Counted from the first letter of the stretch, positions 24,691 through 33,366 are shown. The stretch is 64,000 nucleotides of DNA from Paenibacillus_D sp047238105 (GCF_047238105.1 NZ_JBDFMD010000001.1:434001-498000); one strand, 5' to 3'. The notes: generated by a model not told the origin, from the letters alone. Translations and numbers: made by a program.

Positions 24691-24703
24691 ACATATAATA
24701 TGT
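24691..24703. promoter_or_regulatory. AT-rich palindrome in the mecA promoter region
   Basis: ACATATAATATGT is a perfect palindrome; a half copy (ATTATATGT) follows at 24714-24722. A possible promoter TTGTTC-N18-CATAAT on the minus strand overlaps it (about 24682-24711). It could be an operator or simply AT-rich promoter DNA. Confidence 0.35.
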
Positions 24704-24765
24704 GAACAAAATTATTATATGTAACTATGTTATCATTTTTGACTATGGATTGCACTACCGGATAC

Positions 24766-24815
24766 AAAAAATAATCATCCGCCCTCCCCCCTCACGGGAG
24801 GTGCAGAGCGGATGA
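24766..24815 (-). terminator. Intrinsic terminator after the 103-residue membrane protein
   Basis: TCATCCGC / GCGGATGA outer stem and CCTCCC / GGGAGG inner stem, then TTATTTTTTG on the minus strand. Confidence 0.85.
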
Positions 24816-24830
24816 TGCAACAGTAATGTG

Positions 24831-25142
24831 CTAGTGACTGGAGAGGTGATTTTCCGTAAGAATTTTGTTGGCTTCGCTGCGGGCAACAGGGTCGTTGGCC
24901 ACCAGTTGCTCAAGTACCGCCATTCCCTCTGCACCCGCCTGGGCATCGTGAACTGCAGGAGCGGCAGCATCACGCTCCGCTTCCCGGTTAAACATGCGAT
25001 CTAACGTACGGTGGCTGAGACCTCGCCACAACGTACTGACGCCTTCGCCGACTAAATGCAGCGCGCCGGGACGTCGTCTTGCAATCACGGCGGCTGCAGC
25101 GATGCCGAGCAGCCCGCCTGCGAGTATCGATCCCCATCTCAT
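24831..25142 (-). CDS. Small membrane protein of unknown function
   Basis: The 103-residue product has one membrane segment near the N-terminus (WGSILAGGLLGIAAAAVIARRR) and a soluble tail with helical stretches LEQLVANDPVARSEANKILTEN. I recognise no family; the layout resembles small membrane-anchored proteins common in Paenibacillus. AAGGAGG precedes the ATG at 25142. It is transcribed away from the polysaccharide deacetylase gene and ends in its own terminator. Confidence 0.72.
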   Translation of the reverse strand: MRWGSILAGGLLGIAAAAVIARRRPGALHLVGEGVSTLWRGLSHRTLDRMFNREAERDAAAPAVHDAQAGAEGMAVLEQLVANDPVARSEANKILTENHLSSH

Positions 25143-25239
25143 TCGCCATTCCTCCTTAAGCTGAGTTGAATTGCCATTGGTAGCTTTCCCCCTCCGGGGC
25201 CGGAGCATGCAGGCGTGTCCTTCGGACTCGAAGAGGGTA

Positions 25240-25248
25240 TGGTACAAT
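25240..25248 (+). promoter_or_regulatory. Extended -10 promoter of the deacetylase gene
   Basis: TGGTACAAT, 37 bases before the ATG at 25285; the -35 is weak. Confidence 0.5.
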
Positions 25249-25284
25249 GAGGAAACAATCAGCTACTGCATGGGAGGGAATGGC

Positions 25285-26190
25285 ATGAACCGCACAACAC
25301 ATCCTTTAGGAGGCGCGTTGCTGGCCTTGGCGCTGCTCGCAGGATGCTCGGCAGGACCGGGAGAAACCAAGGACAGCCCGCCGCCGCAGCTTGAAGAACA
25401 GCCAGAGAAGACGCCGGTCTCCGAATCAGCAACTCCAGAAGAAACGGACACTTTGGGCCAGGAATCGCCCGGCTCTGAAGTAGAACCTAATGCTGCAGAG
25501 CCGGAGCCGGATGTCCCTGGCGATCCGCCTTTGGAAATACAGTACGAGATGAACGACGCCTCATACCGTTTCACACCGCTTAGCGACGAAGTCGATGCCG
25601 ATGCGGTACTGCTGACTTTTGACGACGGGCCCAAGGAGCGAGCGCTGCTGGAGCGTATGCTCGCTATACTCGACAAGCATAGCGCTAAAGCCATCTTCTT
25701 CGTTAACGGATACCGTGTCGAGCAGCAGCCGGAACTTCTCCAGTTGGTCAGCGACAACGGGCATATGATCGGCAATCATGCCTGGGACCATATTGATCTG
25801 AGGAAGGCCGAGCCGCAGGAAGCGCGCCGCCAAATCGATGAAGTGCAGACGATCGTCAGCGAAGTGACCGGCGAGGCCCCCCGTTTCTTCCGGCCGCCCT
25901 TCGGCTCGGGAGGAGACGCCGTAAAGGAAATGGCAGCGGAGCAGGGCTTGCTCTATATGACCTGGTCCAACGGTTCAAGGGATTGGGAGAACGCTGCGCG
26001 GGACAACCCGGAGGTAGTCATCAGCTCCGTCATGGAACAGCTCCACCCCGGTGCCAATATTCTCATGCATGAACTGCCTTGGACCGCCGACGCACTGGAT
26101 GAGCTGCTCGGCTTGCTTACGGCCAAAGGCTATAGCTTCATCGATCCGGCGACTATCAAGCTTCCCGACCGTCCCGCTGCCGCAGAATGA
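25285..26190 (+). CDS. Lipoprotein polysaccharide deacetylase (NodB domain)
   Basis: A carbohydrate esterase family 4 enzyme that would remove N-acetyl groups from a surface glycan such as peptidoglycan. The 301-residue protein has a lipoprotein signal with lipobox LAGC (Cys near residue 20), a linker rich in Pro, Glu and Ser to about residue 90, then the NodB domain: LLTFDDGPKE (motif 1), NHAWDHIDL (motif 2, HxxxH), RPPFGSGG (motif 3) and NILMHELPW (motif 5). The catalytic Asp and both His are present. GGGAGGG precedes the ATG. Its last 35 bases overlap the end of the convergent phosphoesterase gene. Confidence 0.92.
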   Translation: MNRTTHPLGGALLALALLAGCSAGPGETKDSPPPQLEEQPEKTPVSESATPEETDTLGQESPGSEVEPNAAEPEPDVPGDPPLEIQYEMNDASYRFTPLSDEVDADAVLLTFDDGPKERALLERMLAILDKHSAKAIFFVNGYRVEQQPELLQLVSDNGHMIGNHAWDHIDLRKAEPQEARRQIDEVQTIVSEVTGEAPRFFRPPFGSGGDAVKEMAAEQGLLYMTWSNGSRDWENAARDNPEVVISSVMEQLHPGANILMHELPWTADALDELLGLLTAKGYSFIDPATIKLPDRPAAAE

Positions 26191-26995
26191 GAAGTTTGGC
26201 TTCCGCAGGCGCTCCCAGCCGGATCGGCAGCTTGGAGGTGCCAAATCCGGCACTTACATAAAGCCGGGGTTTCACGACGCCAGGAGCGTCCTCCAGCGTA
26301 TACCAGCCCCTCAAGTAGGTGAGAATCTCCGGCGAGCGCAACAGCGGCCCGTATACGGGGAGCGTGATCTGACCTGCGTGGGTGTGACCCGACAAGATGA
26401 GGTCCACTGGGGCGCCTTCCAGCCTGTCCAGTATATTCGGATCGTGGGAGAGCAGCAAGGTGAACAGTCCGCTCTCATCCCGCGCCTCGCCGCGCTTAAG
26501 AGCTTGTGCAAGACGGGCCCGCTCCGTGATCGGATCGTCCAGACCGCACAGTTTGATCATGCTCCCCTCCGGCCGTTTCAGGAGTATATGCTCATTGACC
26601 AGAGTCGTGCAGCCTTCTTCATGGAGCAGTTTATCCAGCTCCACTCTCGATTGATCATAATCATGATTGCCATAGACAGCATAGACGGGAGCAATGCGCG
26701 ACAGAGTCCGGATATTGTGCCTGATCCTCTCCAGCGGCACACCTCCCTCCCTCAAGTCGCCTCCGATACAGACGAGATCCGCTCCGCCAGCCTCCGCAGC
26801 CTGCTCCACCAGACGCTGAGGGATGGTCCGGCGGTGAATATCGCTAATAAAGAACAGGCGCAGACCATCAAAGGACTCAGGCAGTCTATCCAGCCTTACC
26901 TCTTCCACCACCACCCTGCACCCGAAAGCCTCTTTTATCATCCATGCGACCATCAAGATCGCAGCGGCCGCGGCCGCACCCAGTAACCACCACAC
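26156..26995 (-). CDS. ypbG: Calcineurin-like metallophosphoesterase (YpbG-like)
   Basis: A 279-residue dinuclear-metal phosphoesterase anchored by an N-terminal membrane segment (residues 2-20). The metal motifs are complete: SDIHRR near residue 51, GGDLREGG near 78, YGNHDYD near 108, LLSHDP near 188 and SGHTHAGQ near 206. Substrate unknown; relatives act on UDP-diacylglucosamine or nucleotides. Start GTG at 26995 sits right after the stop of the small membrane protein gene. The position corresponds to ypbG. Confidence 0.88.
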   Translation of the reverse strand: MWWLLGAAAAAAILMVAWMIKEAFGCRVVVEEVRLDRLPESFDGLRLFFISDIHRRTIPQRLVEQAAEAGGADLVCIGGDLREGGVPLERIRHNIRTLSRIAPVYAVYGNHDYDQSRVELDKLLHEEGCTTLVNEHILLKRPEGSMIKLCGLDDPITERARLAQALKRGEARDESGLFTLLLSHDPNILDRLEGAPVDLILSGHTHAGQITLPVYGPLLRSPEILTYLRGWYTLEDAPGVVKPRLYVSAGFGTSKLPIRLGAPAEAKLLILRQRDGREA

Positions 26996-26996
26996 G

Positions 26997-27260
26997 TTAT
27001 AGGTTCACCTGCACCTTTCTCGCCTGCTCCTGACCGCTTTTGCCGATGTCGCTGTTGATCGCTTTATTCCCATATATGAACAGGACGGCGACAAGGGCGA
27101 CGAACAGGACAATCAACAGCCGGTAGAACCATTGAGTCAGCTTGACGCGGCTCGAGGGATGTTTTTTCTTCCTGGATGGCAAATCTGTGCCGGAAAACTC
27201 CGCTTCCATCGGCTGCAAGCTGTTTTTACTACGGTTACGATATTTCTCTACTCTGCTCAT
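26997..27260 (-). CDS. Small basic membrane protein
   Basis: An 87-residue protein: a basic cytoplasmic N-terminus (SRVEKYRNRSKNS, SRKKKHPSSRVK), one membrane segment (residues about 48-66, LLIVLFVALVAVLFIYG) and a short outer tail. GGAGGG is four bases before the ATG at 27260, which overlaps the CPBP protease stop (ATGA). I do not recognise a family. Coupling to a CPBP protease suggests a partner or substrate, which is inference only. Confidence 0.72.
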   Translation of the reverse strand: MSRVEKYRNRSKNSLQPMEAEFSGTDLPSRKKKHPSSRVKLTQWFYRLLIVLFVALVAVLFIYGNKAINSDIGKSGQEQARKVQVNL

Positions 27261-27850
27261 GTTTCCCTCCGGTAGCGGATGATGAGTCCCATCACCAAGT
27301 CGATAGCAAAATGCGCCGCAATCGGCGCCCACAGCGTCCCGGTCTCGATATAGATCCAACCCAGACCGTAGCTGATCGAGAACACAAGTCCGGTCGGAAT
27401 CCAATGCTTCAAATAACGAATGTGGATGGCGGCAAAAACAATACTGGTCCAGTAGGGGCCGATGGCGAACTGAATGGCTCCGCGGAACAGCAGCTCCTCG
27501 CAGATGGACACGATCAGACAGATTAGTACGATATGCCAGATGGGCCGCTCGCGGAACAGTTTGTTGTTCACCCCACCGTCATCCGCCGCCTCCTCCGGCA
27601 CCCAGCGGGAGATAGCCAGGTCGATGACGATCACAGCCGCCGCTAGCCCCAAGCCCCAATATATAAAAGGAAAGGAATTCGGAATGGCCAATAACGAAAT
27701 TATATTCTGACGCTGTAATAAAATCCATACAATACCGATAACAAGTATAAGACCTTGAGAAACATAAAGATTGATCAAAAGCATCCTGTCGTCCAGCTGG
27801 TCAGCCGTTACTTGCCTGATCTTGATTTTTTGCCATTTAAATTTTCTCAT
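27257..27850 (-). CDS. CPBP-family intramembrane metalloprotease (YpbD-like)
   Basis: A 197-residue membrane protein with about five hydrophobic segments and the CPBP (Abi) motifs: CEELLFRGAIQF near residue 128 (EExxxR), FAAIHIRYL near 148 (FxxxH) and HFAIDLVMG near 183. These form the glutamate/histidine active site of Rce1-type enzymes. Substrate unknown. Position matches ypbD of B. subtilis. It is divergent from the plus-strand anchored protein at 27938. Confidence 0.9.
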   Translation of the reverse strand: MRKFKWQKIKIRQVTADQLDDRMLLINLYVSQGLILVIGIVWILLQRQNIISLLAIPNSFPFIYWGLGLAAAVIVIDLAISRWVPEEAADDGGVNNKLFRERPIWHIVLICLIVSICEELLFRGAIQFAIGPYWTSIVFAAIHIRYLKHWIPTGLVFSISYGLGWIYIETGTLWAPIAAHFAIDLVMGLIIRYRRET

Positions 27851-27874
27851 GAGTAACCGCCTGTTGATTATTAT

Positions 27875-27903
27875 TGATCCTTTGACCGATGCAGCTTACA
27901 ATA
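27875..27903 (+). promoter_or_regulatory. Sigma-A promoter of the anchored-protein gene
   Basis: TTGATC (27875-27880), 17 bases, TACAAT (27898-27903); about 34 bases before the ATG at 27938. Confidence 0.65.
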
Positions 27904-27937
27904 TAGAACCATACATAGCACATGAAGGAGATTTCGG

Positions 27938-28849
27938 ATGGAAAAACGACTTTCACGTACAGAGATGTTGTTCAGTCTAGGTTTTTTGTTCATGCTGGTA
28001 GTAGCTGTGGCCGCTTTCTTCTACGGGGTCAAAGTGGGCGCCGAGAAGACGGAGACCAAGTATCAACCGATGAAGCTGCTGCAAAGCGAGGGCGGGGGAG
28101 CCGCATATCAGCAACAGGATCTTGTATCGTTCTATCATACCGTATTTTTGCCTCATCGTGAATTCCAGAATGAATGGCACTCAGCTCTGAGCCGGATTCG
28201 TTCGCAACAGGCCACCCAGCCTAAAGCGGCGTTCAAGGATCTGGAGAAGCTGGCGGCCCAAAAATACAGTCAAGCTGCAGAAGCAGCCCTGCCGGCAACC
28301 TCGCCGCTCCTGGCCCAGGGCCAGGTCAATCTGTTAAAAAGTCTTCGCTTGTTTGAGCAGACGGCTGCCCGCATGGCAGCTTCGGCGGACAGCAAGCAAG
28401 CTCAGCTTCTATTGAAGGAGCTTGCCGAGGATGCGTTTTATCAGCAGGCCGTCCAGCACGCCGGTATCGGCCAGCAGGAATATTATGCAGCAATGCTGAA
28501 GTGGAGCGCATCGGTCAATACCGAAATTCCGGGCGATTACGAGATGCCCCAGATTATGGAGATCAGTGTCTGGAAGCAGCTCCCCCTTACGATCAAAAAT
28601 AAACTGATGGCCGACCAGCTGGTCGCCCGCAGTATCCTGCCTGCCTACTATCCGCAGGACCTCAGTACCCGTGTCGACGAGTTCATCGCGACGGGCGAAG
28701 CGGCGCGCATGAAGATCCGGACCGTGACAGCCGTCGTCGATCTGCTGCTCGGCACAAAGGCGGTTCGAACTGGTGATTTTGCTGCCAGCAAAGCTACATT
28801 ATACAGCGAAGAGCTGCTTCCGCAGCTCCCGTTCTTCTTTCCTGAATAA
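27938..28849 (+). CDS. Membrane-anchored protein of unknown function
   Basis: A 303-residue protein with one N-terminal membrane segment (about residues 10-30) and a long outer part that looks entirely helical and is rich in Ala, Gln and Leu (for example LLAQGQVNLLKSLRLFEQ, AEDAFYQQAVQHAG). It ends in PQLPFFFPE. No cysteine in the outer part and no catalytic motif that I recognise. GAAGGAG precedes the ATG and a sigma-A promoter is in place. It is divergent from the CPBP protease and could be regulated with it. Confidence 0.82.
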   Translation: MEKRLSRTEMLFSLGFLFMLVVAVAAFFYGVKVGAEKTETKYQPMKLLQSEGGGAAYQQQDLVSFYHTVFLPHREFQNEWHSALSRIRSQQATQPKAAFKDLEKLAAQKYSQAAEAALPATSPLLAQGQVNLLKSLRLFEQTAARMAASADSKQAQLLLKELAEDAFYQQAVQHAGIGQQEYYAAMLKWSASVNTEIPGDYEMPQIMEISVWKQLPLTIKNKLMADQLVARSILPAYYPQDLSTRVDEFIATGEAARMKIRTVTAVVDLLLGTKAVRTGDFAASKATLYSEELLPQLPFFFPE

Positions 28850-28879
28850 GCAGGCAACCAGGCGCTCTGGATCTCGCCT

Positions 28880-29206
28880 TCAGTCGTATTGGAAGCCTTC
28901 AAGCGCCGATACGGCGGCCATGCCGCCCTCAACATTGATCAGCTTGCCGTAACCTTGGTCCGATAAATAAGCGCATACCCTCTCACTGCGCACCCCGTGC
29001 GCGCAGACGATGTAAAGCGGCCGCTCCGGATCCAACTCGTCCAGTCGGCCAGGGATCGTATTCATCGGCACATGAGCAGAGCCTTCGATATGGTAGTAGT
29101 CCCACTCGGCCGGCTCGCGCACATCGATAATTTGTGAAGCCTCCAGTCCGCCGCTCTCCAGTTGATTTTTCAATGAAGCAGCATCTATCGTTTTCCAGTT
29201 GCTCAA
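28880..29206 (-). CDS. Rhodanese-domain sulfurtransferase
   Basis: A single-domain rhodanese of 108 residues. The active-site loop is CAHGVRS (Cys near residue 69), preceded by IIDVREPAEWDYYHIEGSAH, the standard CH2A region. It probably carries persulfide sulfur; the acceptor is not evident. The likely start is TTG 29206 with AGGAGAGAAGG upstream. It faces the anchored-protein gene tail to tail and serA head to head. Confidence 0.9.
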   Translation of the reverse strand: MSNWKTIDAASLKNQLESGGLEASQIIDVREPAEWDYYHIEGSAHVPMNTIPGRLDELDPERPLYIVCAHGVRSERVCAYLSDQGYGKLINVEGGMAAVSALEGFQYD

Positions 29207-29310
29207 GTCCTTCTCTCCTTATGCCGCTCAGTAGCGGCGGTGTTATGCGGCCGAAGCCGGTCGCTTGCTTGCATCATAACCAATATCAACAACTTGTTCA
29301 AGTTTTGGCA

Positions 29311-29338
29311 TTGCAATCTACCACAGCCTTGCTATAAA
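29311..29338 (+). promoter_or_regulatory. Sigma-A promoter of serA
   Basis: TTGCAA (29311-29316), 16 bases, TATAAA (29333-29338) with extended TGC. The leader to the serA ATG is about 130 bases and contains a 32-codon ORF. Confidence 0.65.
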
Positions 29339-29361
29339 ATAGGAGAGGTCATAGGATTAGC

Positions 29362-29460
29362 ATGTATTACTCCGCAGAATTGAAAGCGACCCTCGTCCCG
29401 CTGCTGCACACGGCCGGGTACCGGGGTTTTTCAAATTTATACAGAAGCGATTATATCTAG
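29362..29460 (+). CDS. Possible 32-residue leader peptide upstream of serA
   Basis: ATG 29362 to TAG 29460 lies wholly in the serA leader. The product is rich in Tyr and Leu and contains three Ser. Its TAG stop is part of the serA ribosome site (TAGGAGG), so translation of the two could be coupled. The upstream ribosome site GGAGAGG is about 13 bases away, which is long. It may be a true leader peptide or chance. Confidence 0.35.
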   Translation: MYYSAELKATLVPLLHTAGYRGFSNLYRSDYI

Positions 29461-29474
29461 GAGGTTTAAACTAC

Positions 29475-31067
29475 ATGTTTAAAGTGCTAGTATCGGATCC
29501 GATCAGCGATCTGGGAATTCAACAGCTCGTAGAAGCGGCTGACGTGGCGGTAGACAAGAAGCCGGGTCTTAGCGAGGATGAGCTGATCGCCATTATCGGA
29601 GACTACGACGCGCTGCTCGTCCGCAGCCAGACCCGCGTTACCGAGAAAGTCATGCAAGCCGGCAAACAACTTAAAGTGGTCGGCAGAGCCGGCGTCGGCG
29701 TCGACAACATCGACCTGCAGGCCGCCACTGCGCGCGGCATCATCGTCATCAACGCCCCTGACGGCAATACGATTACGACTTGTGAGCATACGTTTGCGAT
29801 GATGATGGCGCTCGCCCGTCATATCCCGCAAGCGTACATGAAGACCGTCAACGGCGTTTGGGACCGCAAATCCTTCCTCGGCGTCGAGCTGCGCAATAAA
29901 GTGCTCGGCGTGATGGGGATGGGACGGATCGGCAGCGAGGTAGCTGCGCGGGCCAAAGCATTCGGTATGGAAATTCTGGGCTACGACCCGTTCCTTACAG
30001 AAGAGCGGGCAGCCAAACTTGGTGTCAAGCTTGCCAGTATCGACGAGATCGTCCGTCAGGCCGACTTTATGACCGTCCACACGCCGCTCACGCCGGAGAC
30101 CCGGCATATGATCGCCAAACCTCAGTTTGACGTCATGAAGCCCGGCATGAGGATCGTCAACTGCGCCCGCGGCGGCATCATCGACGAACAGGCGCTCGTC
30201 GAAGCTATCGATCAGGGCATCGTGGCCGGCGCGGCGTTTGACGTCTTCGAGATCGAACCCCCTGCAGAGGATCACCCGTTCCTGAAGCATCCGAAAGTAA
30301 TCGTGACTCCGCATCTCGGCGCTTCCACGGTAGAAGCTCAAGAGAATGTAGCCATCGACGTATCCGAGCAAGTGCTGCATATCCTGCGCAACGAGCCGTT
30401 CATCAATGCGGTGAACATGCCGCCGATTCCGGGCGAACTGTTGAACAAGCTGCAGCCTTACTTCGCCCTCGGCGAGAAGCTCGGCAGTTTTGTTGCCCAG
30501 CTGTCCAAGGGCGCCGTCTCGGAGATCGCGGTCAGCTTCTCCGGTGAATTGGCAGAAGTAGACACACAGCCGTTAACCCGTCATATCGTTAAAGGCGTGC
30601 TCGCGCATCATCTGGGCATGGAACAAGTCAACCTGGTCAATTCGATGCACCTGGCCAAGCTTCGCGGCGTAAACGTCGTGGTCCAAAAATCGCCTGAAGC
30701 CAAGGGCTTTACGAACCTCGTGTCCGTGACACTCCGTACGAAGGAAAAAGAACGTCATGTCGCAGGTACACTGTTGAACGGATATGGCTCGCGGATCGTA
30801 CAGATTGACAAGTTCCCGGTGGACGTGACGCCGGGCGGCAATCTGATTCTGATCTCGCACAACGATAAACCGGGGATTATCGGCCGCGTCGGCTCGCTGC
30901 TAGGCTCCAAGGATGTAAATATCGCAACCATGCAGGTTGGACGGGAGCTTGTGGGCGGTGCAGCTATTATGGTGCTTACCGTAGACAAAGCCCCAACCAA
31001 AGACGTGATTGAAGAGCTGGCCGAGCTATCAGATATTAACAAGGCCAAAGAAATCAACCTGTTCTAA
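29475..31067 (+). CDS. serA: D-3-phosphoglycerate dehydrogenase
   Basis: First enzyme of serine synthesis. The 530-residue protein is the long type: a substrate-binding and NAD domain (GVMGMGRIGSEVA near residue 150, NCARGGIIDEQAL near 230, PHLGASTVEAQENVA near 283), an intervening ASB domain and a C-terminal ACT domain (LILISHNDKPGIIGRVGS near 455) through which serine can inhibit. GGAGG precedes the ATG. A bidirectional terminator separates it from resE. Confidence 0.97.
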   Translation: MFKVLVSDPISDLGIQQLVEAADVAVDKKPGLSEDELIAIIGDYDALLVRSQTRVTEKVMQAGKQLKVVGRAGVGVDNIDLQAATARGIIVINAPDGNTITTCEHTFAMMMALARHIPQAYMKTVNGVWDRKSFLGVELRNKVLGVMGMGRIGSEVAARAKAFGMEILGYDPFLTEERAAKLGVKLASIDEIVRQADFMTVHTPLTPETRHMIAKPQFDVMKPGMRIVNCARGGIIDEQALVEAIDQGIVAGAAFDVFEIEPPAEDHPFLKHPKVIVTPHLGASTVEAQENVAIDVSEQVLHILRNEPFINAVNMPPIPGELLNKLQPYFALGEKLGSFVAQLSKGAVSEIAVSFSGELAEVDTQPLTRHIVKGVLAHHLGMEQVNLVNSMHLAKLRGVNVVVQKSPEAKGFTNLVSVTLRTKEKERHVAGTLLNGYGSRIVQIDKFPVDVTPGGNLILISHNDKPGIIGRVGSLLGSKDVNIATMQVGRELVGGAAIMVLTVDKAPTKDVIEELAELSDINKAKEINLF

Positions 31068-31092
31068 GCGTCCCCCAAAAAATAGCTCAAAA

Positions 31093-31137
31093 AAAAACCA
31101 CTCTGCTGGCCGAACCGGCGCACAGAGTGGTTTTTTT
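31093..31137. terminator. Bidirectional terminator between serA and resE
   Basis: AACCACTCTG and CAGAGTGGTT pair over ten bases with A-run before and T-run after, so it can stop transcription from both sides. Confidence 0.92.
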
Positions 31138-31192
31138 GCAATGCCTATTTGTTTCACGTACAACAAGAATTGCCGCCATACTCAGACAAGAG

Positions 31193-32617
31193 CTAATGCG
31201 CTTCGACAGGAAGCAGCACCGTAAAAGAAGTGCCTTCGCCAAGCCGGCTCTCGACACGGATCGTACCGCGATGCGACTCGACGATATTTTTGACGATCGC
31301 CAGACCCAGGCCGGTGCCGCTGGAGACTGCTCTTGTCCGGGCCTTGTCGGCCTTGTAGAACCGCTCGAAGATGAAGGGCAGATCCTCGGGAGGAATGCCC
31401 TGGCCCTCGTCCTTGACGATGATCTGGACGCAGCTCTTGCCTTCGTGACGGATCATGTCTGCCTGGATCGTGATCGCCGCATCCTCACGCGTGTGGCGCA
31501 GCGCATTATCCAGCAGGTTGGTCAGCACCTGCTCCAGCCGATCTTCGTCGGCCAGCTTTAGCTCCAGCGGCAGTTCGGCACACTCATAGCGCAGACGAAT
31601 GCCGCGTTCCTTGGCATACACCTGGAACTTGCGGTGCACCCGGACGATCAGTGCCTTGACGTCTACCTGCTGCATATTCATCTGGAGATGTCCCGCCTCC
31701 ATCCTCGCCAGGTCGAGCAGATCCTTGACCAGTCTGCCCATCCGCAGCGACTCGTCGTGGATAACCTGGACCAGCTCCTGACGCTCCTCCGGCGATGCCG
31801 CGATGTCGTCCATGAGCGCCTCGCTGTAGCCCTGCAGCATCGAGAGCGGCGTCCGGATCTCATGCGAGACGTTGGCTACGAAGTCGCGGCGCAGCTTCTC
31901 CAGCTTGAACTCCTCGGTAACATTCCGCATGACCGCTACTGCACCGCGCACATGACTGTCTGATTTGAGCGGCGCCATGACCACCGACCAGACTCCGCTC
32001 ATAACATTAATCTTGTCACTCTGGTCATGTCCTTCCCGAACCACCTTGCGGTATAGATCGTAGAGCGGTGCCGGCACATCGCCATAGGAGACGAAGCTCG
32101 CCGATTCGTCTGACCAATCCAGATTGTTCCACTGCTCCATCAGCAGCTGTCCCTGCGGATTGGTCAGGATAACCTTGCCCGCCGCGTCAAAGGTGATCAC
32201 CGCATCCGCCATACTGCGCAGTACGCTTGTCAGATGGTCTCTCTCATGTGAGAGATCCTTGATCAGCGTATCCACCTCTTCAGCCATATGGTTAAAGGTA
32301 TGCGAGAGATCGCCAATCTCGTCGGATGAACGGATCTGTACCCGTGAGCGGTAATCGCCTTGAGCGATCAGGTCGGCCGCTTTTTTCAACATCCGCAGCG
32401 GCTGGGTAATCTTGGTGATGAGGAAAAAAGCAAAGAACGTCGTCAACAGAAACCCGATGACGCCTACGACGACGAATAGCACCTTAATATCGTGTGCGTA
32501 ATCAAAAAATTCAATATCGACGTAAGCCAGCAAAAACACGCCCAAAATAATCAGAACCACGGCCACCAGCAGAATGATCGTGATCCAGAGTTTGCCGACT
32601 ACACTTCTCCAGAGCAT
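31193..32617 (-). CDS. resE: Sensor histidine kinase ResE
   Basis: Membrane kinase of the ResDE respiratory system, responding to oxygen limitation and nitric oxide in Bacillus. The 474-residue protein has two N-terminal membrane segments (about 11-32 and 44-67), a HAMP domain, a PAS-like domain (about 115-215), a HisKA domain with SHEIRTPLSML (His near residue 250) and an HATPase domain with LLDNALRHT, DEGQGIPPE and GTGLGLAIV. The segment between the two membrane helices is only a dozen residues, shorter than in B. subtilis ResE, so sensing through PAS or HAMP is likely. Start directly abuts resD. Confidence 0.92.
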   Translation of the reverse strand: MLWRSVVGKLWITIILLVAVVLIILGVFLLAYVDIEFFDYAHDIKVLFVVVGVIGFLLTTFFAFFLITKITQPLRMLKKAADLIAQGDYRSRVQIRSSDEIGDLSHTFNHMAEEVDTLIKDLSHERDHLTSVLRSMADAVITFDAAGKVILTNPQGQLLMEQWNNLDWSDESASFVSYGDVPAPLYDLYRKVVREGHDQSDKINVMSGVWSVVMAPLKSDSHVRGAVAVMRNVTEEFKLEKLRRDFVANVSHEIRTPLSMLQGYSEALMDDIAASPEERQELVQVIHDESLRMGRLVKDLLDLARMEAGHLQMNMQQVDVKALIVRVHRKFQVYAKERGIRLRYECAELPLELKLADEDRLEQVLTNLLDNALRHTREDAAITIQADMIRHEGKSCVQIIVKDEGQGIPPEDLPFIFERFYKADKARTRAVSSGTGLGLAIVKNIVESHRGTIRVESRLGEGTSFTVLLPVEAH

Positions 32618-33334
32618 TTACTTTGGTACCTCGAGCTTGTAGCCGACGCCCCACACCGTTGTGATCATCGCTGCGGCCTCCGGCGATACTTTATTCAGTT
32701 TTTCGCGCAGACGCTTCACATGCGTGTCTACTGTGCGCAGATCACCGAAAAACTCGTAATTCCAAACGTCCTTCAGCAGCTCTTCCCGACTGAACACCTT
32801 GTCGGGCGAAATGGCGAGATAGTGCAGCAGCTCGTACTCCTTGGGCGTCAGGCTGACTTCCTGTCCGCCTGCGGAAACACGATGCGCGTCATGCTCGATG
32901 ACCAGGTGCGGGAATACAATATTATTGCTGGAGTTAGCCTCCTTGGTCAAGTAAGCGGTCGCCGAGGAACGGCGCAAGATCGCTTTGACCCGGTAGATGA
33001 CCTCGCGCGGGCTGAACGGCTTGACGACATAATCGTCCGCGCCGACTTCAAACCCCTGTACCCGGTTCATCTCCTCGCCTTTGGCTGTGAGCATGATGAC
33101 CGGTGTCGATTTGACCTGCCTGAGCCGGGTACAGACCTCGATCCCGTCGATTCCCGGCAGCATCACATCCAGCAGCACAAGATCAAAATCGGAAGAGGAG
33201 GCCATGCGGAGCGCGTTCTCGCCGTCCTCCGCTTCTTCGATCAGATAGCCTTCCTTCTCCAGATACATCTTCAAAAGGCGGCGGATTCGCTCTTCATCGT
33301 CTACGACAAGAATACGCTGCATATGCTCGGACAT
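32618..33334 (-). CDS. resD: Response regulator ResD
   Basis: OmpR/PhoB-type regulator activating respiration genes including the res operon. The 238-residue protein has a receiver domain with acidic pocket VVDDEERIRR, phospho-acceptor in DLVLLDVMLPGIDG (Asp near 57) and Lys in VKPFSPREV near 107, then a winged-helix domain (about 135-235) with RTVDTHVKRLREKL. It lies between resC and resE in one operon. Confidence 0.95.
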   Translation of the reverse strand: MSEHMQRILVVDDEERIRRLLKMYLEKEGYLIEEAEDGENALRMASSSDFDLVLLDVMLPGIDGIEVCTRLRQVKSTPVIMLTAKGEEMNRVQGFEVGADDYVVKPFSPREVIYRVKAILRRSSATAYLTKEANSSNNIVFPHLVIEHDAHRVSAGGQEVSLTPKEYELLHYLAISPDKVFSREELLKDVWNYEFFGDLRTVDTHVKRLREKLNKVSPEAAAMITTVWGVGYKLEVPK

Positions 33335-33366
33335 CTTGCGTCTCCCCTCTCTACTGAGTTAAAAGA

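Noticed and set aside
28850..28879. Terminator between the anchored protein gene and rhodanese
   Set aside because: CCAG/CTGG gives four pairs and no T-run in either direction.
29207..29474. T-box or serine riboswitch upstream of serA
   Set aside because: No T-box sequence, specifier loop or terminator/antiterminator pair in the 130-base leader.
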